Source of the DNA: Bin5 sp965232575
GTDB taxonomy: Bacteria; Chloroflexota; Anaerolineae; Caldilineales; Caldilineaceae
Direction: 5' to 3'
Assembly: GCA_965232575.1 (NCBI GenBank)
Contig: CBDDPZ010000008.1
Span: forward strand, 1,178,001-1,242,000
DNA length: 64,000 bases
Part shown: in pieces, positions 16,289-25,526 of the stretch
Layout: the number at the start of each line of letters is the position of its first letter
Position numbering within the stretch: position 1 is the stretch's first letter
Made by a program: the position numbers and the translations under genes
The notes under the pieces: model-generated
Database searches by the model: none
Seen by the model: only the letters and a program-made list of their open reading frames with translations
What the model was told of the DNA's origin: nothing

Positions 16289-17839
16289 GTGTCCACTCCA
16301 CTCCAATTGAGCTCAGGTATCGAAGAGAAAGCATATCCGAATATCCTCCTGATCACCAGCGACCAGCAGCATTTCTCAACCCTCGGCGTAACCAATCCGC
16401 GTATCCGGACGCCCGCCCTGGATCGGCTCGCCCGCGAAGGCGCCCGCTTCGACCGCGCCTACTGCAACAATCCCGTCTGCTCGCCTTCGCGTTCATCGAT
16501 AATTACCGGCCAGTATCCGGCCTGGCATGGATGCTGGACCATCGGCGTAAAACTGGGCGAAGATGTTCCAACCGTTGGCGACCTGCTGCACCAGCACGGC
16601 TACGACACCACGCTTATCGGTAAAGCCCACTTTCAGCCGCTGGCCTCGCGTCCGGAACAGACCTCTCTCGAGTGTCAACCCACTCTGCGTGATCTCGAAT
16701 TCTGGCGAGAGTTTCACGGGCCGTGGTACGGTTTTCAACATGTAGAGGTGGCGCGCAACCACGCCGACGAAGCCCACGCCGGGCAACATTACGGCATCTG
16801 GATGGAGGAAAACGGCCTGCCCAACTGGCAGGACTTCTTCCAGTCCTGGCCGCCCGACCCCAATGCGGCCAAGCGGGAACACGCCTGGGACCTGCCGGAG
16901 GAGTACCACTACTCCGTCTGGACCGCCGAACGCTCGATCGCAGCCATCGAGCGCGCTGCCGCCGCTGGCAAACCCTTCTTCCTCTGGAGCAGTTTCCACG
17001 ATCCCCATCCCCCCTACCTCGTATCTGAACCGTGGGCATCAATGTACGATCCCGATGCGATGCAACCGGGCAGCCTCGAACCGGGCGAACTCAATGCGAT
17101 GCCGCCCCATTTTGCCAAAACGCAGCAGCATCAACCTGACTTCTCCGCCTGGCAAGAGACGCCCTTCGGCAATCACGGTTTCAACAGCCACCTGCTTGAA
17201 CCGGACGCCCTGCGCAAAAACATGGCCGTCTACTACGGCATGGTCAGCCTGATGGATCGCGAGATAGGGCGCATTCTGGACAGGTTGGATCATCTGGGCA
17301 TTGCCGACAACACGCTCGTCGTTTTCAGTACCGATCACGGCCACTATCTCGGCCAGCACGGGCTGATCGCCAAAGGCGCCTTTCACTACGAAGATCTGAT
17401 CCGTGTGCCCTTTCTGGTCCGCTGGCCAGGGCGGGTTCCCACCGGCGCCGTGAACAACTCGCTTCAATCGCTTGTCGACTTGTCGCCCACTTTCCTGCAC
17501 GCGGCCGGCATCGATATCCCTGGGCAGATGCAGGGCGCCGATCAACTGGACGTTTGGACCGGCGCGGCCGACGCAGCACGCGACCATGTGCTCGTCGAGA
17601 ACCGCCACCAGCCCACCGCGCTGCACCTGCGCACGCTCGTGAACCAATGCTATAAGCTCACCGTCTACCGGGGCCACACATACGGTGAGCTGTTCGACCT
17701 GCAGGAAGATCCGGAGGAGCGTCGCAACCGCTGGGATGATTCCACTTTTGCTGAAGTGAAATCAAACCTGCTCCAGCGCTTTGTTCAGGCTGAAATGGAG
17801 CGGGAACCGACCCGTTTCGAACGCATCGCCGGCGCATAA
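16289..17839 (+). CDS. Sulfatase (type I, formylglycine-dependent)
   Basis: A 516-residue alkaline-phosphatase-fold sulfatase. NILLITSDQQHFSTLG supplies the first metal ligand. NPVCSPSRSSIITGQYP contains the C-x-P-S-R signature, so Cys64 should become formylglycine. FSTDHGHYLGQHGLIAKGAFHYED carries further metal ligands. There is no signal peptide, so it is probably cytoplasmic and acts on a small sulfate ester (choline-sulfatase or arylsulfatase-like). The start is GTG at 16289; GAGG lies 10-13 bases upstream. No sulfatase-maturing enzyme is in the window. Confidence 0.9.
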   Translation: MSTPLQLSSGIEEKAYPNILLITSDQQHFSTLGVTNPRIRTPALDRLAREGARFDRAYCNNPVCSPSRSSIITGQYPAWHGCWTIGVKLGEDVPTVGDLLHQHGYDTTLIGKAHFQPLASRPEQTSLECQPTLRDLEFWREFHGPWYGFQHVEVARNHADEAHAGQHYGIWMEENGLPNWQDFFQSWPPDPNAAKREHAWDLPEEYHYSVWTAERSIAAIERAAAAGKPFFLWSSFHDPHPPYLVSEPWASMYDPDAMQPGSLEPGELNAMPPHFAKTQQHQPDFSAWQETPFGNHGFNSHLLEPDALRKNMAVYYGMVSLMDREIGRILDRLDHLGIADNTLVVFSTDHGHYLGQHGLIAKGAFHYEDLIRVPFLVRWPGRVPTGAVNNSLQSLVDLSPTFLHAAGIDIPGQMQGADQLDVWTGAADAARDHVLVENRHQPTALHLRTLVNQCYKLTVYRGHTYGELFDLQEDPEERRNRWDDSTFAEVKSNLLQRFVQAEMEREPTRFERIAGA

Positions 17840-18417
17840 ACCCCAGCGGCAAACCTAATGCATCGGGTTGGCATCCGACGAACCATTTGTAAGACAGTGT
17901 TTTTGCATTTTGGCGCAGGTCGCTAAGTCACCAGGTTTCTTATCTGCCAAAATGCAAATTCGGTCTTGCGTCTTTGCTGCTGAGATGCCTCCGGGCGAAG
18001 ACACACTTGGAAGGCTCTCGTCTGTCGGTCGCAAGCGCGGCCTCCCTTGTGTGTTGGGGGGATTCCCCCCGCAACGCCCCCAATCATCTTGACCCGCAGC
18101 GGTATCCCGTCATGGCGGCGCAGCGACTGTTCACAGGCGTCGCAGGACTGCATGCCGAAAACGTCGGCTGTGGTAAACTACAACTGAGTTTGAAATCCGT
18201 TCCACATCAAGATCTTCGCACGCAATTGCGAGACGAAAACCGATTTTGCAACTGTACTCATAAGGCGAAGCGGGACCGCGTCCTGAAAAGCGCGCCTAGA
18301 CCGAAAGCTATCATGGCCTGCCAACTCCTGCATTTCAGGCCGTTACCATAGACCATGTACCGGCAGCAAAATTCAACCAATTTCACTCACATCAAACTTC
18401 CACTCACGGAGTAAACG
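17840..18417. other. Gap with family F repeat (17900-17958)
   Basis: The F unit is 59 bases, with TTTTTGCATTTTGGCGCAG at the left and inverted TCTGCCAAAATGCAAA at the right. The rest of the gap (17960-18400) has short open frames on both strands but none with a ribosome site and recognisable residues; I see no gene there. Confidence 0.65.
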
Positions 18418-18801
18418 ATGAATCTTGAACACGTTGCAATCAACGTACCCAACGTCCGCAAGCAGGTACAGTGGTGGAAGGAACACCTCGGCCTGCGAAT
18501 CGTCTCTGCCAGCGATGTTCCTCCCTACATGAACTTTGTCTACGATGACAACGGCAGCATGGTGGAGCTGTACAGCAATGACGAATATGTACCGATCGAT
18601 TTCGCCCAGGTCAACGCTTTCAATCTCCACTTTGCCTTCAGCGTCGACGATATTGAGGGCGAGCGCGAGCGCCTTATTCAGGCCGGCGCCACGCCCGACG
18701 GCGAGATCAACAATGCACCCACTGGAGATAAGCTCTGCTTCCTGCGCGATCCCTGGCAGGTAACGGTACAGCTTGTTCAGCGCCAAAAACCCATGGTCTA
18801 A
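18418..18801 (+). CDS. VOC family (glyoxalase/bleomycin-resistance fold) protein
   Basis: A 127-residue single-domain VOC protein. LEHVAINVPNVRKQVQWWKEHLGLRIV is the first beta-alpha-beta unit; FNLHFAFSVDDIEGERERLIQAG and LCFLRDPWQVTVQLVQ are the second. His5, an internal Glu and the second-module His/Glu positions could bind metal. The ATG is preceded by CGGAG with a 7-base spacer. It may be an isomerase, dioxygenase or binding protein; the reaction is not predictable. A family D repeat begins directly after the stop codon. Confidence 0.82.
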   Translation: MNLEHVAINVPNVRKQVQWWKEHLGLRIVSASDVPPYMNFVYDDNGSMVELYSNDEYVPIDFAQVNAFNLHFAFSVDDIEGERERLIQAGATPDGEINNAPTGDKLCFLRDPWQVTVQLVQRQKPMV

Positions 18802-18974
18802 CCGCAGTTTTTAGTTTTTAGTTTTTAGTGGTTGCCGCAGGGGCCTGTTTGTCGCTTCCGCCCTGGGATCGCGGGCGTCTCGCCCGCATGCCGTTTTCCG
18901 CCGGGCGTCAGCGCAAAGTTACTGGCTACTAAAAACTGGCTACTGAAAACTGGTGTTCTCGTAAACGCAGTTGG
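18802..18974. repeat. Family D repeat interrupted by a family B repeat (18847-18917)
   Basis: The left D half (CGCAGTTTTTAGTTTTTAGT) and right D half (ACTGGCTACTAAAAACTGGC) are separated by a 71-base B unit that starts GTTTGTCGCTTCCGCC and ends GGGCGTCAGCGCAAA. This is a clear nested insertion between the VOC and E2 genes. Confidence 0.75.
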
Positions 18975-18984
18975 AGCGCCAGCC

Positions 18985-20337
18985 ATGCCAACTCCAGTGA
19001 AGATGCCCCAACTGGGCGAGACCGTCTTCGAAGGGACCGTCGCCCGCTGGCTCAAACAGCCTGGGGAACCGGTGCAGCGGCAGGAACCGCTGCTCGACAT
19101 CACCACCGACAAAATCGACACTGAAGTGCCCGCGCCCGCAGCCGGAATCCTGCTCAAGATCCTGGCCGCCGAGGGAACAACGGTTCAGGTTGGCTCCGTC
19201 ATTGCCTACATCGGTGACCAGGAAGAGGAAATCATTGAGGAGGTAGAGGGCCAGGGGGAAAAGGCGCTGTCGGGCAAAGAGACCGACCGACCGGCCCCTT
19301 CTTCCTCTCTCTCCGAATCCCGGCGCGCGGGTGAGGCTGCATCAGATGCGAAACCGGAAGGCCGCGAATTCGTCAGCCCAGTCGTCGCCCGCATTAGCGC
19401 CGAACACAACATCGACCTGGACGAAGTACGGGGCAGCGGGCGCCAGGAGCGCGTCACCAAGAAGGACCTGCTGGCCTATATTGAAGCGCGTGAACAACAG
19501 GCGCCCGCAGTGCAGCCCTGTTTGACGCCTCCGCCCTCACTGGGATCGCGGGCGTCCCGCCCGCATGCCGCCGGGCGTCAGCGCAAAGCCGGCGCTGTGA
19601 CCGGCGAAGACGAAGTTCTGCAGCCCCTCTCCAACATGCGGCGGGCGATTGCCGAACACATGAGCCGCAGCGTACGCACCAGCCCCCACGTTGTAACGAT
19701 TTTTGAGGCCGATATGACAGCCGTTGTGCGCCATAGAACGGCCCACAAAGAGGCATTCGCGCAAAAGGGAGTCAATCTGTCCTTCACCCCCTACTTTGTC
19801 GCCGCCGTCGCAGCCGCCCTGCGCGAAAATCCGACGGTGAACAGTCGCTGGACCGACGCGGGACTGGTCCTGAGCCAGCGCATCCACGTGGGCATCGCCG
19901 CGGCCGTGGCCGACGGGCTGGTTGTACCCGTGATCCGGGACGCCGATGAACTGAATCTGCAGGGGCTGGCGCGCGCGGTCAACGCTCTGGCCGACCGGGC
20001 CCGCCGCGGCGAACTGTCGCCGGACGAAGTGCGCGACGGCACCTTCACCGTCACCAACCACGGGACAAGCGGCAGCCTTCTTGGCGCCCCCATCATTAAC
20101 CAGCCCCAAGCCGCCATTCTAGGCGTCGGCAGGATCAGTAAGCGAGCAGTCGTGAACAGCGGTGGCAGCACTGCCGGCACACTCGCCGACCCCCTTCTCC
20201 CCAGCGCGGACGATACCATCTCTATTCGTCCGATGTGCTACCTGAGCCTTGCCTTTGATCATCGGATCCTGGACGGCTTTGGCGCAGACAGCTTTTTGAC
20301 AAATGTGGTAGCGCGGCTGGAAAACTGGGGCGCGTGA
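18985..20337 (+). CDS. 2-oxoacid dehydrogenase E2, dihydrolipoamide acyltransferase
   Basis: A 450-residue E2. The lipoyl domain (1-77) has ITTDKIDTEV with Lys43 as the lipoylation site. An acidic/Ser linker follows, then the E1/E3-binding domain (about 125-165, SPVVARISAEHNIDLDEVRGSG), then the catalytic domain (about 205-450) ending with FDHRILDGFGADSFL, which carries the acyltransferase His and Asp. The ATG at 18985 starts the lipoyl domain exactly; the frame upstream is repeat sequence. The second linker encodes a family B repeat at 19520-19587, in frame. The E3 gene follows; E1 is not in the window, so the acid (pyruvate, branched-chain or other) is not fixed. Confidence 0.9.
   Translation: MPTPVKMPQLGETVFEGTVARWLKQPGEPVQRQEPLLDITTDKIDTEVPAPAAGILLKILAAEGTTVQVGSVIAYIGDQEEEIIEEVEGQGEKALSGKETDRPAPSSSLSESRRAGEAASDAKPEGREFVSPVVARISAEHNIDLDEVRGSGRQERVTKKDLLAYIEAREQQAPAVQPCLTPPPSLGSRASRPHAAGRQRKAGAVTGEDEVLQPLSNMRRAIAEHMSRSVRTSPHVVTIFEADMTAVVRHRTAHKEAFAQKGVNLSFTPYFVAAVAAALRENPTVNSRWTDAGLVLSQRIHVGIAAAVADGLVVPVIRDADELNLQGLARAVNALADRARRGELSPDEVRDGTFTVTNHGTSGSLLGAPIINQPQAAILGVGRISKRAVVNSGGSTAGTLADPLLPSADDTISIRPMCYLSLAFDHRILDGFGADSFLTNVVARLENWGA
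19520..19587. repeat. Family B repeat in frame inside the E2 linker
   Basis: A 68-base unit from GTTTGACGCCTCCGCC to CGGGCGTCAGCGCAAA encodes about 23 residues reading PSLGSRASRPHAAGRQ, between the peripheral-subunit-binding and catalytic domains. Insertion into a flexible linker would be tolerated. Confidence 0.75.
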
Positions 20338-20409
20338 GAACGGCAGTGAATAGTGGTTAGTAACTGCAGTTCGCTATCCACTTTCACTATCCACTAGCCA
20401 CTAAACAGC
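20338..20409. repeat. Family E repeat between E2 and E3 genes
   Basis: It begins right after the E2 stop: CGGCAGTGAATAGTGGTTAG, a central AACTGCAGTT, and a right arm CTATCCACTAGCCACTA. The left and right arms are partly complementary. A second copy is at 35222-35290. Confidence 0.55.
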
Positions 20410-20419
20410 GGAGGCATTT

Positions 20420-21851
20420 GTGGCAAGCAATTATGACTATGACCTGATCGTCATCGGCTCCGGGCCGGGCGGCTACGTGGCCGCGATTCGCGCCGCGCAG
20501 CTGAATCTGAAGACTGCCCTCATTGAACGCGAGCATCTGGGGGGCGTCTGTCTGAACTGGGGCTGTATCCCCAAGAAGGCGCTCATCAAGAGCGCCGAAG
20601 TGCTGGAAACGCTGCAGCATGCGAAGGAGTTTGGCCTCACTTTTGACAATTTGCAGGTGGACTACAGCGCAGCAGTCGATCGCTCCCTGCAGATCGTAGA
20701 CCGCCAGACCAAGGGCGTTGGCTTTCTGATGAGGAAGAACAACATTGACGTCATCGAAGGACATGCCCGTTTCACTGATGCCAACACCGTACAGGTCAGT
20801 GCCGGGCCGCTCAATCCGGATGGCGAGCCGCGTACTCTGACTGCCGCCAGTTTCGTGGTTGCCACCGGCGCCCGTGCCCGTGACCTGCCCGACGTCGAAG
20901 CCGACGGCGAGCGCGTCTTGCAATATCGCCACGCCATTCGTCTGAACGAAATCCCCGCCTCCCTACTCGTCGTGGGCGCCGGCCCCATCGGCATGGAGTT
21001 GAGCCACATCTACGCCACCTACGGCGCACAGGTGACGATCGTCGAAATGCTGGATCAAGCCCTGCCGCTCGAAGATGCCGACGCGGCCCAGGAGGTCGAT
21101 ACGGGCCTTCCAGAAACGGGGCATCAAAGTGCTGACCTCGAGCCGCACCGAGGACTTTGAAGTCGGCGAGCGGTCGGTCATCGTAACGGTCAAAAACGTG
21201 AACGACGGGAGCGCTCAGACGTTCGAAGTCGAGAAAGTACTCCTCGCAATAGGGATTTCACCCAATACCGAGGACGCCGGTCTGGACGCCGCCGGGGTAG
21301 CCCTCAACCACGAGGGCTTCATCGAAATCGACGAATACATGCGCACCAGCCGCGAAAACATCTACGCGATTGGCGATTGCACCGGTAAAATGCCGCTGGC
21401 GCATGTGGCCAGCGCCCAGGCCATCGTTGCCGCCGAAAGCATCGCCGGCCTGGGGACGACGCCGATCCCGGCCGAGCGCTACATCTTTATGCCCCGCTGC
21501 ACATTCTGCGTTCCCCAGGTCGCCAGTCTCGGCATGACCGAAGCCGACGCGCACGAAGCCGGCTACCCCGTCAATGTCGGCAAGTTCCCTTTCATGCCCA
21601 ACGGCGCCGCCCAGGCGCAAGGCGTGCGCAGCGGCTTTGTCAAGATCGTCGCCGATCAGCGATACGGCGAAATCCTCGGCGCCCATATCGTCGGCCCCAA
21701 CGCAACCGAACTCCTGCCAGAGCTGTCCCTCGCCCAGATGATGGAACTCACCCCCGCCGAGATCGCGCACAACGTGCATGCCCACCCGACCTTGGCCGAA
21801 GTCGTCATGGAAGCGGCGCACGGCGTTGAGGGGCAAGCAATTCATATGTAG
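20420..21851 (+). pseudogene. lpdA: Dihydrolipoamide dehydrogenase (E3), frameshifted near 21097
   Basis: Two overlapping frames make one E3. The first (from GTG 20420, CGGAGG upstream) carries the FAD site VIGSGPGGYVAAIRAAQ, the redox pair GGVCLNWGCIPKK and the NAD site LLVVGAGPIGMELSHIYATYG. The second frame resumes at IRAFQKRGIKVLTSS and carries the second FAD motif NIYAIGDCTGKMPLAHVA and the active-site HAHPTLAEVVMEAAHG. The switch is at GAGGTCGATACGG (about 21091-21103), where one extra base or two missing bases shift the frame. Either half alone would be inactive. It is a real pseudogene or a sequence error; all catalytic residues are otherwise kept. It would reoxidise the E2 lipoyl arm. 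Confidence 0.85.
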
Positions 21852-21877
21852 AGGCTCATGAGTAACGGACCAGAACT

Positions 21878-21931
21878 GTTTGCGCTTCGCTAAGTGGCCG
21901 TCAGAAACAGACGGCGCCCGCTCAGCCCAAA
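21878..21931. repeat. Family A repeat
   Basis: A 54-base copy starting GTTTGCGCTTCGCTAAG and ending GCTCAGCCCAAA, close to the copy at 12062. It lies between the E3 gene and the thioesterase gene; nothing else is seen in this gap. Confidence 0.7.
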
Positions 21932-22084
21932 GTGGCCGATCTCACGTTCTTGAAGGAAGTGAAAGAGCCGCTGCTTTCCGGCATCCCCAAGTGACCCGAC
22001 CTCCCGCTCCCGAAGCGTCATCGTCGAGTGCCTCCCAACGTTGAAACCGGGACAACCCACACAGGAGCGATAATCCCCTGACCG

Positions 22085-22516
22085 ATGCCGACGCACAAGC
22101 CTGAATACGCCGCCTTTCCTCTCGACATCACCGTCCGTTTCGCCGAAACCGATCAGATGGGCGTCGTCCACCACAGCGAGTATGTCGTATGGTTCGAGGC
22201 CGGGCGCGTCGCCTGGATGGCGGCGGCCGGGATGCCCTATACTGAGATTGCCGGCGCCGGTTATAACTTCGCCGTAACCGACCTGCAGTGCCGCTACCGT
22301 AACGCTATCCGCTTCGGCGGCGCGGTCCAAGTCATCACGCGCTTGGGATCGCTGCGGAGCCGGCAGGTCGAGTTCGTTTACGAAATCCGCAACCCGCACA
22401 CCGGCGCCGTCTACGCCGACGGCCACACGCGGCACATCTGTGTCGACGGCACCGGCCGCATGACGCGCCTGCCGGCGTGGATAGCGGAACGATTGTTGAA
22501 GGCTGTGGAGGAGTGA
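22085..22516 (+). CDS. Hotdog-fold acyl-CoA thioesterase (YbgC/4HBT family)
   Basis: A 143-residue single hotdog-domain protein. RFAETDQMGVVHHSEYVVWFEAGR contains the Asp and Tyr of the 4-hydroxybenzoyl-CoA thioesterase/YbgC signature. The rest follows the fold: GYNFAVTDLQCRYRNAIRFGG and YADGHTRHICVDGTGR. It would hydrolyse a short or aromatic acyl-CoA in the cytoplasm. The ATG is at 22085. It is the last ordinary gene before the AT-richer HerA/NurA cassette, which is convergent with it. No Tol-Pal genes are nearby, so a cell-envelope role is not supported by context. Confidence 0.85.
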   Translation: MPTHKPEYAAFPLDITVRFAETDQMGVVHHSEYVVWFEAGRVAWMAAAGMPYTEIAGAGYNFAVTDLQCRYRNAIRFGGAVQVITRLGSLRSRQVEFVYEIRNPHTGAVYADGHTRHICVDGTGRMTRLPAWIAERLLKAVEE

Positions 22517-22554
22517 AACGCTGGATTGCCTGATATGACTTCACTGCGCATATC

Positions 22555-24345
22555 TCACGATCCAGAAGCAGCTCGAAACCCCAAGGAAGTCTGAACTGAA
22601 TTATTGCCTATCCTGTCATTGGCTTTTAAGAAACTCTCTGGAGTATTGAAGGCGTTCAAGAAGAGTGGTGTGCCGGAAAATGAAAGAGGGGAAACCGGAC
22701 CGATGGTCATAAACGAGTATTCGCGTGAGGCAATATCAAACGAAGACTGCGGATCGCGGAAGAGTTGGTAAAGTTCAAGGGCATTGCCGCGCCCTCCAAC
22801 GAGATTTCGCAAAGCTTGAAACTCTGTTCCCATTGACAAACCAAAACCAAAGAAATAGATACGTAACTGTTCCGCAATTTCGCGGTGCAGGCTGGATAAA
22901 GTCTGAGATATAAACATCCAGCCAACACCATACTTGCGAGTAGTGCGCACCGAGTCAATGAAGATGCTGCGGACTTGCTTCAAGGTTTCGTTGTCGAGGT
23001 TTCCAGCAGGGGCTAAACGATGTGCCTCATCCATGAGAATTAGAGTGTTAAGATTCTGTTTGTCGGCATAAGCGCTTTCAGCCGAAGATCGAATTCCTTC
23101 CAGAAGCCGTTTTATTACTAACGCCTGAATGGTATCATTCCAGAAGAGGCTTGTTTCACCCTTAGCCGTCAGATCGACAATAATCAAGGGTTTGTTTTGT
23201 GTGTTGAATAAGCTATGTAGAATTTTTTCCGCCGTTTGCGCGCCAGAACGGGTGCTATTAAACAATTGGGTAATTGGTTTCCATATGTCGGCATAAAACT
23301 CAGTTTTGTCAGCATCTACATACACAGAATTAAAGCGGTCACGAGATGCAGAGGTACGATAGAAGATTTTTTGAATATCATCTCGTCCAAGAAGGAGCCA
23401 AGCCTGGTCAAAAGACTCTTGCTTGTGTAGGTCTCTTAGTTTCACTTTTTTCTTTTTGAGATTGTCTCCCAGAGTATTGGCAGCAATCTCCCGATTCTCT
23501 CCTTTAGGAACACTGAGTCTTTCAAAAAAGGATGACTCATAGAGTATCTGAGAAAACAGTTCCCACCTGTCTAAAATTAGATTTTGTATGCCAATAACCT
23601 CTGTTTCTTTGTTCAGCCTTTGTAAGACCTCTCTTACTGGAAGTTCGAAGCTGCCCAAAACTCCCACTCCCGAAGCGTCCTGCGAAAACTCACCCTGTGG
23701 GTCAATTATTAGTATTCCCATATTTCCGTAGCGAGCATAGGCCAACATAATCATTTTGGCCAAGACCGATTTGCCAGAACCTGTCTTGCCAAAGATTCCT
23801 AGATGATAAGCTTCACCCGCGCCATACTCACCTGCATCGAAATGTTTGAACCATAGGGGCAATTTCGGCTTTGAACCATAGACGTTTCCCAAATAGAAAA
23901 TTTGTTCCTTGTATGGATCAAGCAATACATTCAGAACTTGGTCATCCACTAGCTGAGTGGAAGTTCCTGTAGCCGGAACCGTCCCTAAGCTGCTGGGACG
24001 ATAATCGCCATTTGCATCGGAAAAGACAGCACTGATATTCATTTCCCCCTGATGAGTGTCCTGTCTTTCGCTCACAGCGTCAATCGTGCCTCGTTGCCGA
24101 ATAAGACTCCGCATTGTGGGGTCTTCGTGCCAGATATTTCTCAAGGAAACCGCAGTGATCTGCCCCAAAGCGTAATGATCAAAATCGTCTTGCAGGTAGC
24201 GGAACAACGCTAGTTCGCCCACTAGCTTCTTGTTGACTGCGCTGGCTAAAATATCGAGCGCAAGCTCTGTTGTGGAGGACGGAGAGCCAATGACTCCGAT
24301 TCTTTCGGCCTGATCAACCAACTGATGTAAGTTCTGTTCGGACAC
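22555..24345 (-). CDS. herA: HerA-like DNA translocase ATPase (DUF87)
   Basis: A 596-residue hexameric-type FtsK/HerA ATPase. The N-terminal part resembles a HAS-barrel. Walker A is HLGIFGKTGSGKSVLAK (about residues 182-198), an aspartate-rich strand ILIIDPQGEFSQD follows, and Walker B is TLILMDEAHRLAP (about 437-449). The sensor-like FISQTLSSL and the C-terminal FNTPESF are also family features. GTG starts at 24343-24345, with AGGAAGG five bases upstream, 2 bases after the NurA stop. With NurA it should pump and cut DNA ends. Low G+C and the DUF4338 partner suggest a defence role rather than housekeeping repair. Confidence 0.88.
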   Translation of the reverse strand: MSEQNLHQLVDQAERIGVIGSPSSTTELALDILASAVNKKLVGELALFRYLQDDFDHYALGQITAVSLRNIWHEDPTMRSLIRQRGTIDAVSERQDTHQGEMNISAVFSDANGDYRPSSLGTVPATGTSTQLVDDQVLNVLLDPYKEQIFYLGNVYGSKPKLPLWFKHFDAGEYGAGEAYHLGIFGKTGSGKSVLAKMIMLAYARYGNMGILIIDPQGEFSQDASGVGVLGSFELPVREVLQRLNKETEVIGIQNLILDRWELFSQILYESSFFERLSVPKGENREIAANTLGDNLKKKKVKLRDLHKQESFDQAWLLLGRDDIQKIFYRTSASRDRFNSVYVDADKTEFYADIWKPITQLFNSTRSGAQTAEKILHSLFNTQNKPLIIVDLTAKGETSLFWNDTIQALVIKRLLEGIRSSAESAYADKQNLNTLILMDEAHRLAPAGNLDNETLKQVRSIFIDSVRTTRKYGVGWMFISQTLSSLHREIAEQLRIYFFGFGLSMGTEFQALRNLVGGRGNALELYQLFRDPQSSFDIASREYSFMTIGPVSPLSFSGTPLFLNAFNTPESFLKANDRIGNNSVQTSLGFRAASGS

Positions 24346-24347
24346 GT

Positions 24348-25526
24348 TTACCTTCCTGATTCTGTGCGATAACTGTGAAGGCCAACAAAGATATCATCAA
24401 TGTTGCCCTGGTAGTCTTCCGCAAGGTACTGACCTGTTATCTGGCGAAAAATCGGGACAGCTTGTGGCAAATGCTTGATCATTCTGTCCGCCAGATACAG
24501 GGGATAGGGTTCCATTATAGCGGCTGTGCCGCATTGGTCCTTGATCCCTTGTAACACTATGCTCAATCTAGCCTGATTGTTGGCAATGGTTCGACTCATT
24601 TCCAGTCGCAAAGCAGGCATGTAAGCGTAAGGTCGATAATAAAGGACGTGGATACTGCCCAAAGACCGTATCACATGTTCGACCAGTATGTTGATCTTAT
24701 CTCGTTCTACAATATCAGAGAATTCATCAACCACTGAGGTATTGAGATGCCAAGGTTGCGTGGGCTGGTGAAGTAGAGTGGGCAATGTATATTCGCCTGC
24801 CTCCAAAACAGAGCTTAACAAACCACGGTCATCGTGAGAATCTGGCCAATTGAATTTCCTGCCTATCTCTCGATTGGTAGTGTATTTTGGCACAGCTATC
24901 CACTGCCGGTCACTTCGTGGAGCGGATAGTACATAGTGGTACGCATCCAAAAAAGACTCGATTCTTTCTATCAGGTATTCTTTGACGGTTTTGAGATTGA
25001 GATATTCTTTGGCTTTGTTGAACCCTTGATTGAAGTAAATGACAGGAGTCGTAAACGAACCATCTAATAGAACAAGCTCATGAGGAGCATTATGAGCTAA
25101 AATTAATTCCATTCCCATCATTCCTGCTCGTAAAATAGAATCTGTGTCAGGGTTATGGGCTTCGGTCTCAACATGGACGAAATGACGGGGGTCGGGCCAG
25201 TGGCGTTTTTCGGAGGGAGGAGTTAATCCTTCAACTGCGACCGCACCGGCCACGACCAAATCCGTAGCCAGGAGTCTTTCGACAGCGTAAGAGCCGTCAA
25301 CGCCACAGGTGGTGGGGCTTTGCACGCGCGGCAGGCTGGAATCACGTTTCACGATACCAGAATCAACTAGCTGCCTGCGCCATTCCTCCTTTTTCTCGCG
25401 CAGCTCTTCAAAGGATTGCAATAACTCCTGCCCAATCCCCTGAGTGCGGTTAAGGACTTCATCAACGAGGGATCTTGGCAGTTCTCTGAAATTGCCTGAA
25501 GACAAATCATCCATTGGTCGGCTCAT
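24348..25526 (-). CDS. nurA: NurA-domain 5'-3' nuclease
   Basis: A 392-residue protein with the NurA DNase signature: CGVDGSYAVERLLATDLVVAGAVAVEG (about residues 73-99) and LVLLDGSFTTPVIYFNQG (about 150-167). These two Asp-containing strands build the metal site. The C-terminal FRQITGQYLAEDYQGNIDDIF fits the rest of the domain. An N-terminal coiled-coil segment (about 20-55) is rich in Glu/Lys. NurA proteins form dimers docking on a HerA hexamer to resect DNA. The start overlaps the DUF4338 gene by 20 bases (or 8 with the ATG at 25514), and the HerA gene follows 2 bases after the stop, so all three are cotranslated. Confidence 0.85.
   Translation of the reverse strand: MSRPMDDLSSGNFRELPRSLVDEVLNRTQGIGQELLQSFEELREKKEEWRRQLVDSGIVKRDSSLPRVQSPTTCGVDGSYAVERLLATDLVVAGAVAVEGLTPPSEKRHWPDPRHFVHVETEAHNPDTDSILRAGMMGMELILAHNAPHELVLLDGSFTTPVIYFNQGFNKAKEYLNLKTVKEYLIERIESFLDAYHYVLSAPRSDRQWIAVPKYTTNREIGRKFNWPDSHDDRGLLSSVLEAGEYTLPTLLHQPTQPWHLNTSVVDEFSDIVERDKINILVEHVIRSLGSIHVLYYRPYAYMPALRLEMSRTIANNQARLSIVLQGIKDQCGTAAIMEPYPLYLADRMIKHLPQAVPIFRQITGQYLAEDYQGNIDDIFVGLHSYRTESGR

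Noticed and set aside
17974..18351. 125-codon plus-strand frame in the gap after the sulfatase gene
   Set aside because: No ribosome site, no domain and an irregular residue make-up; a competing minus-strand frame covers the same DNA.
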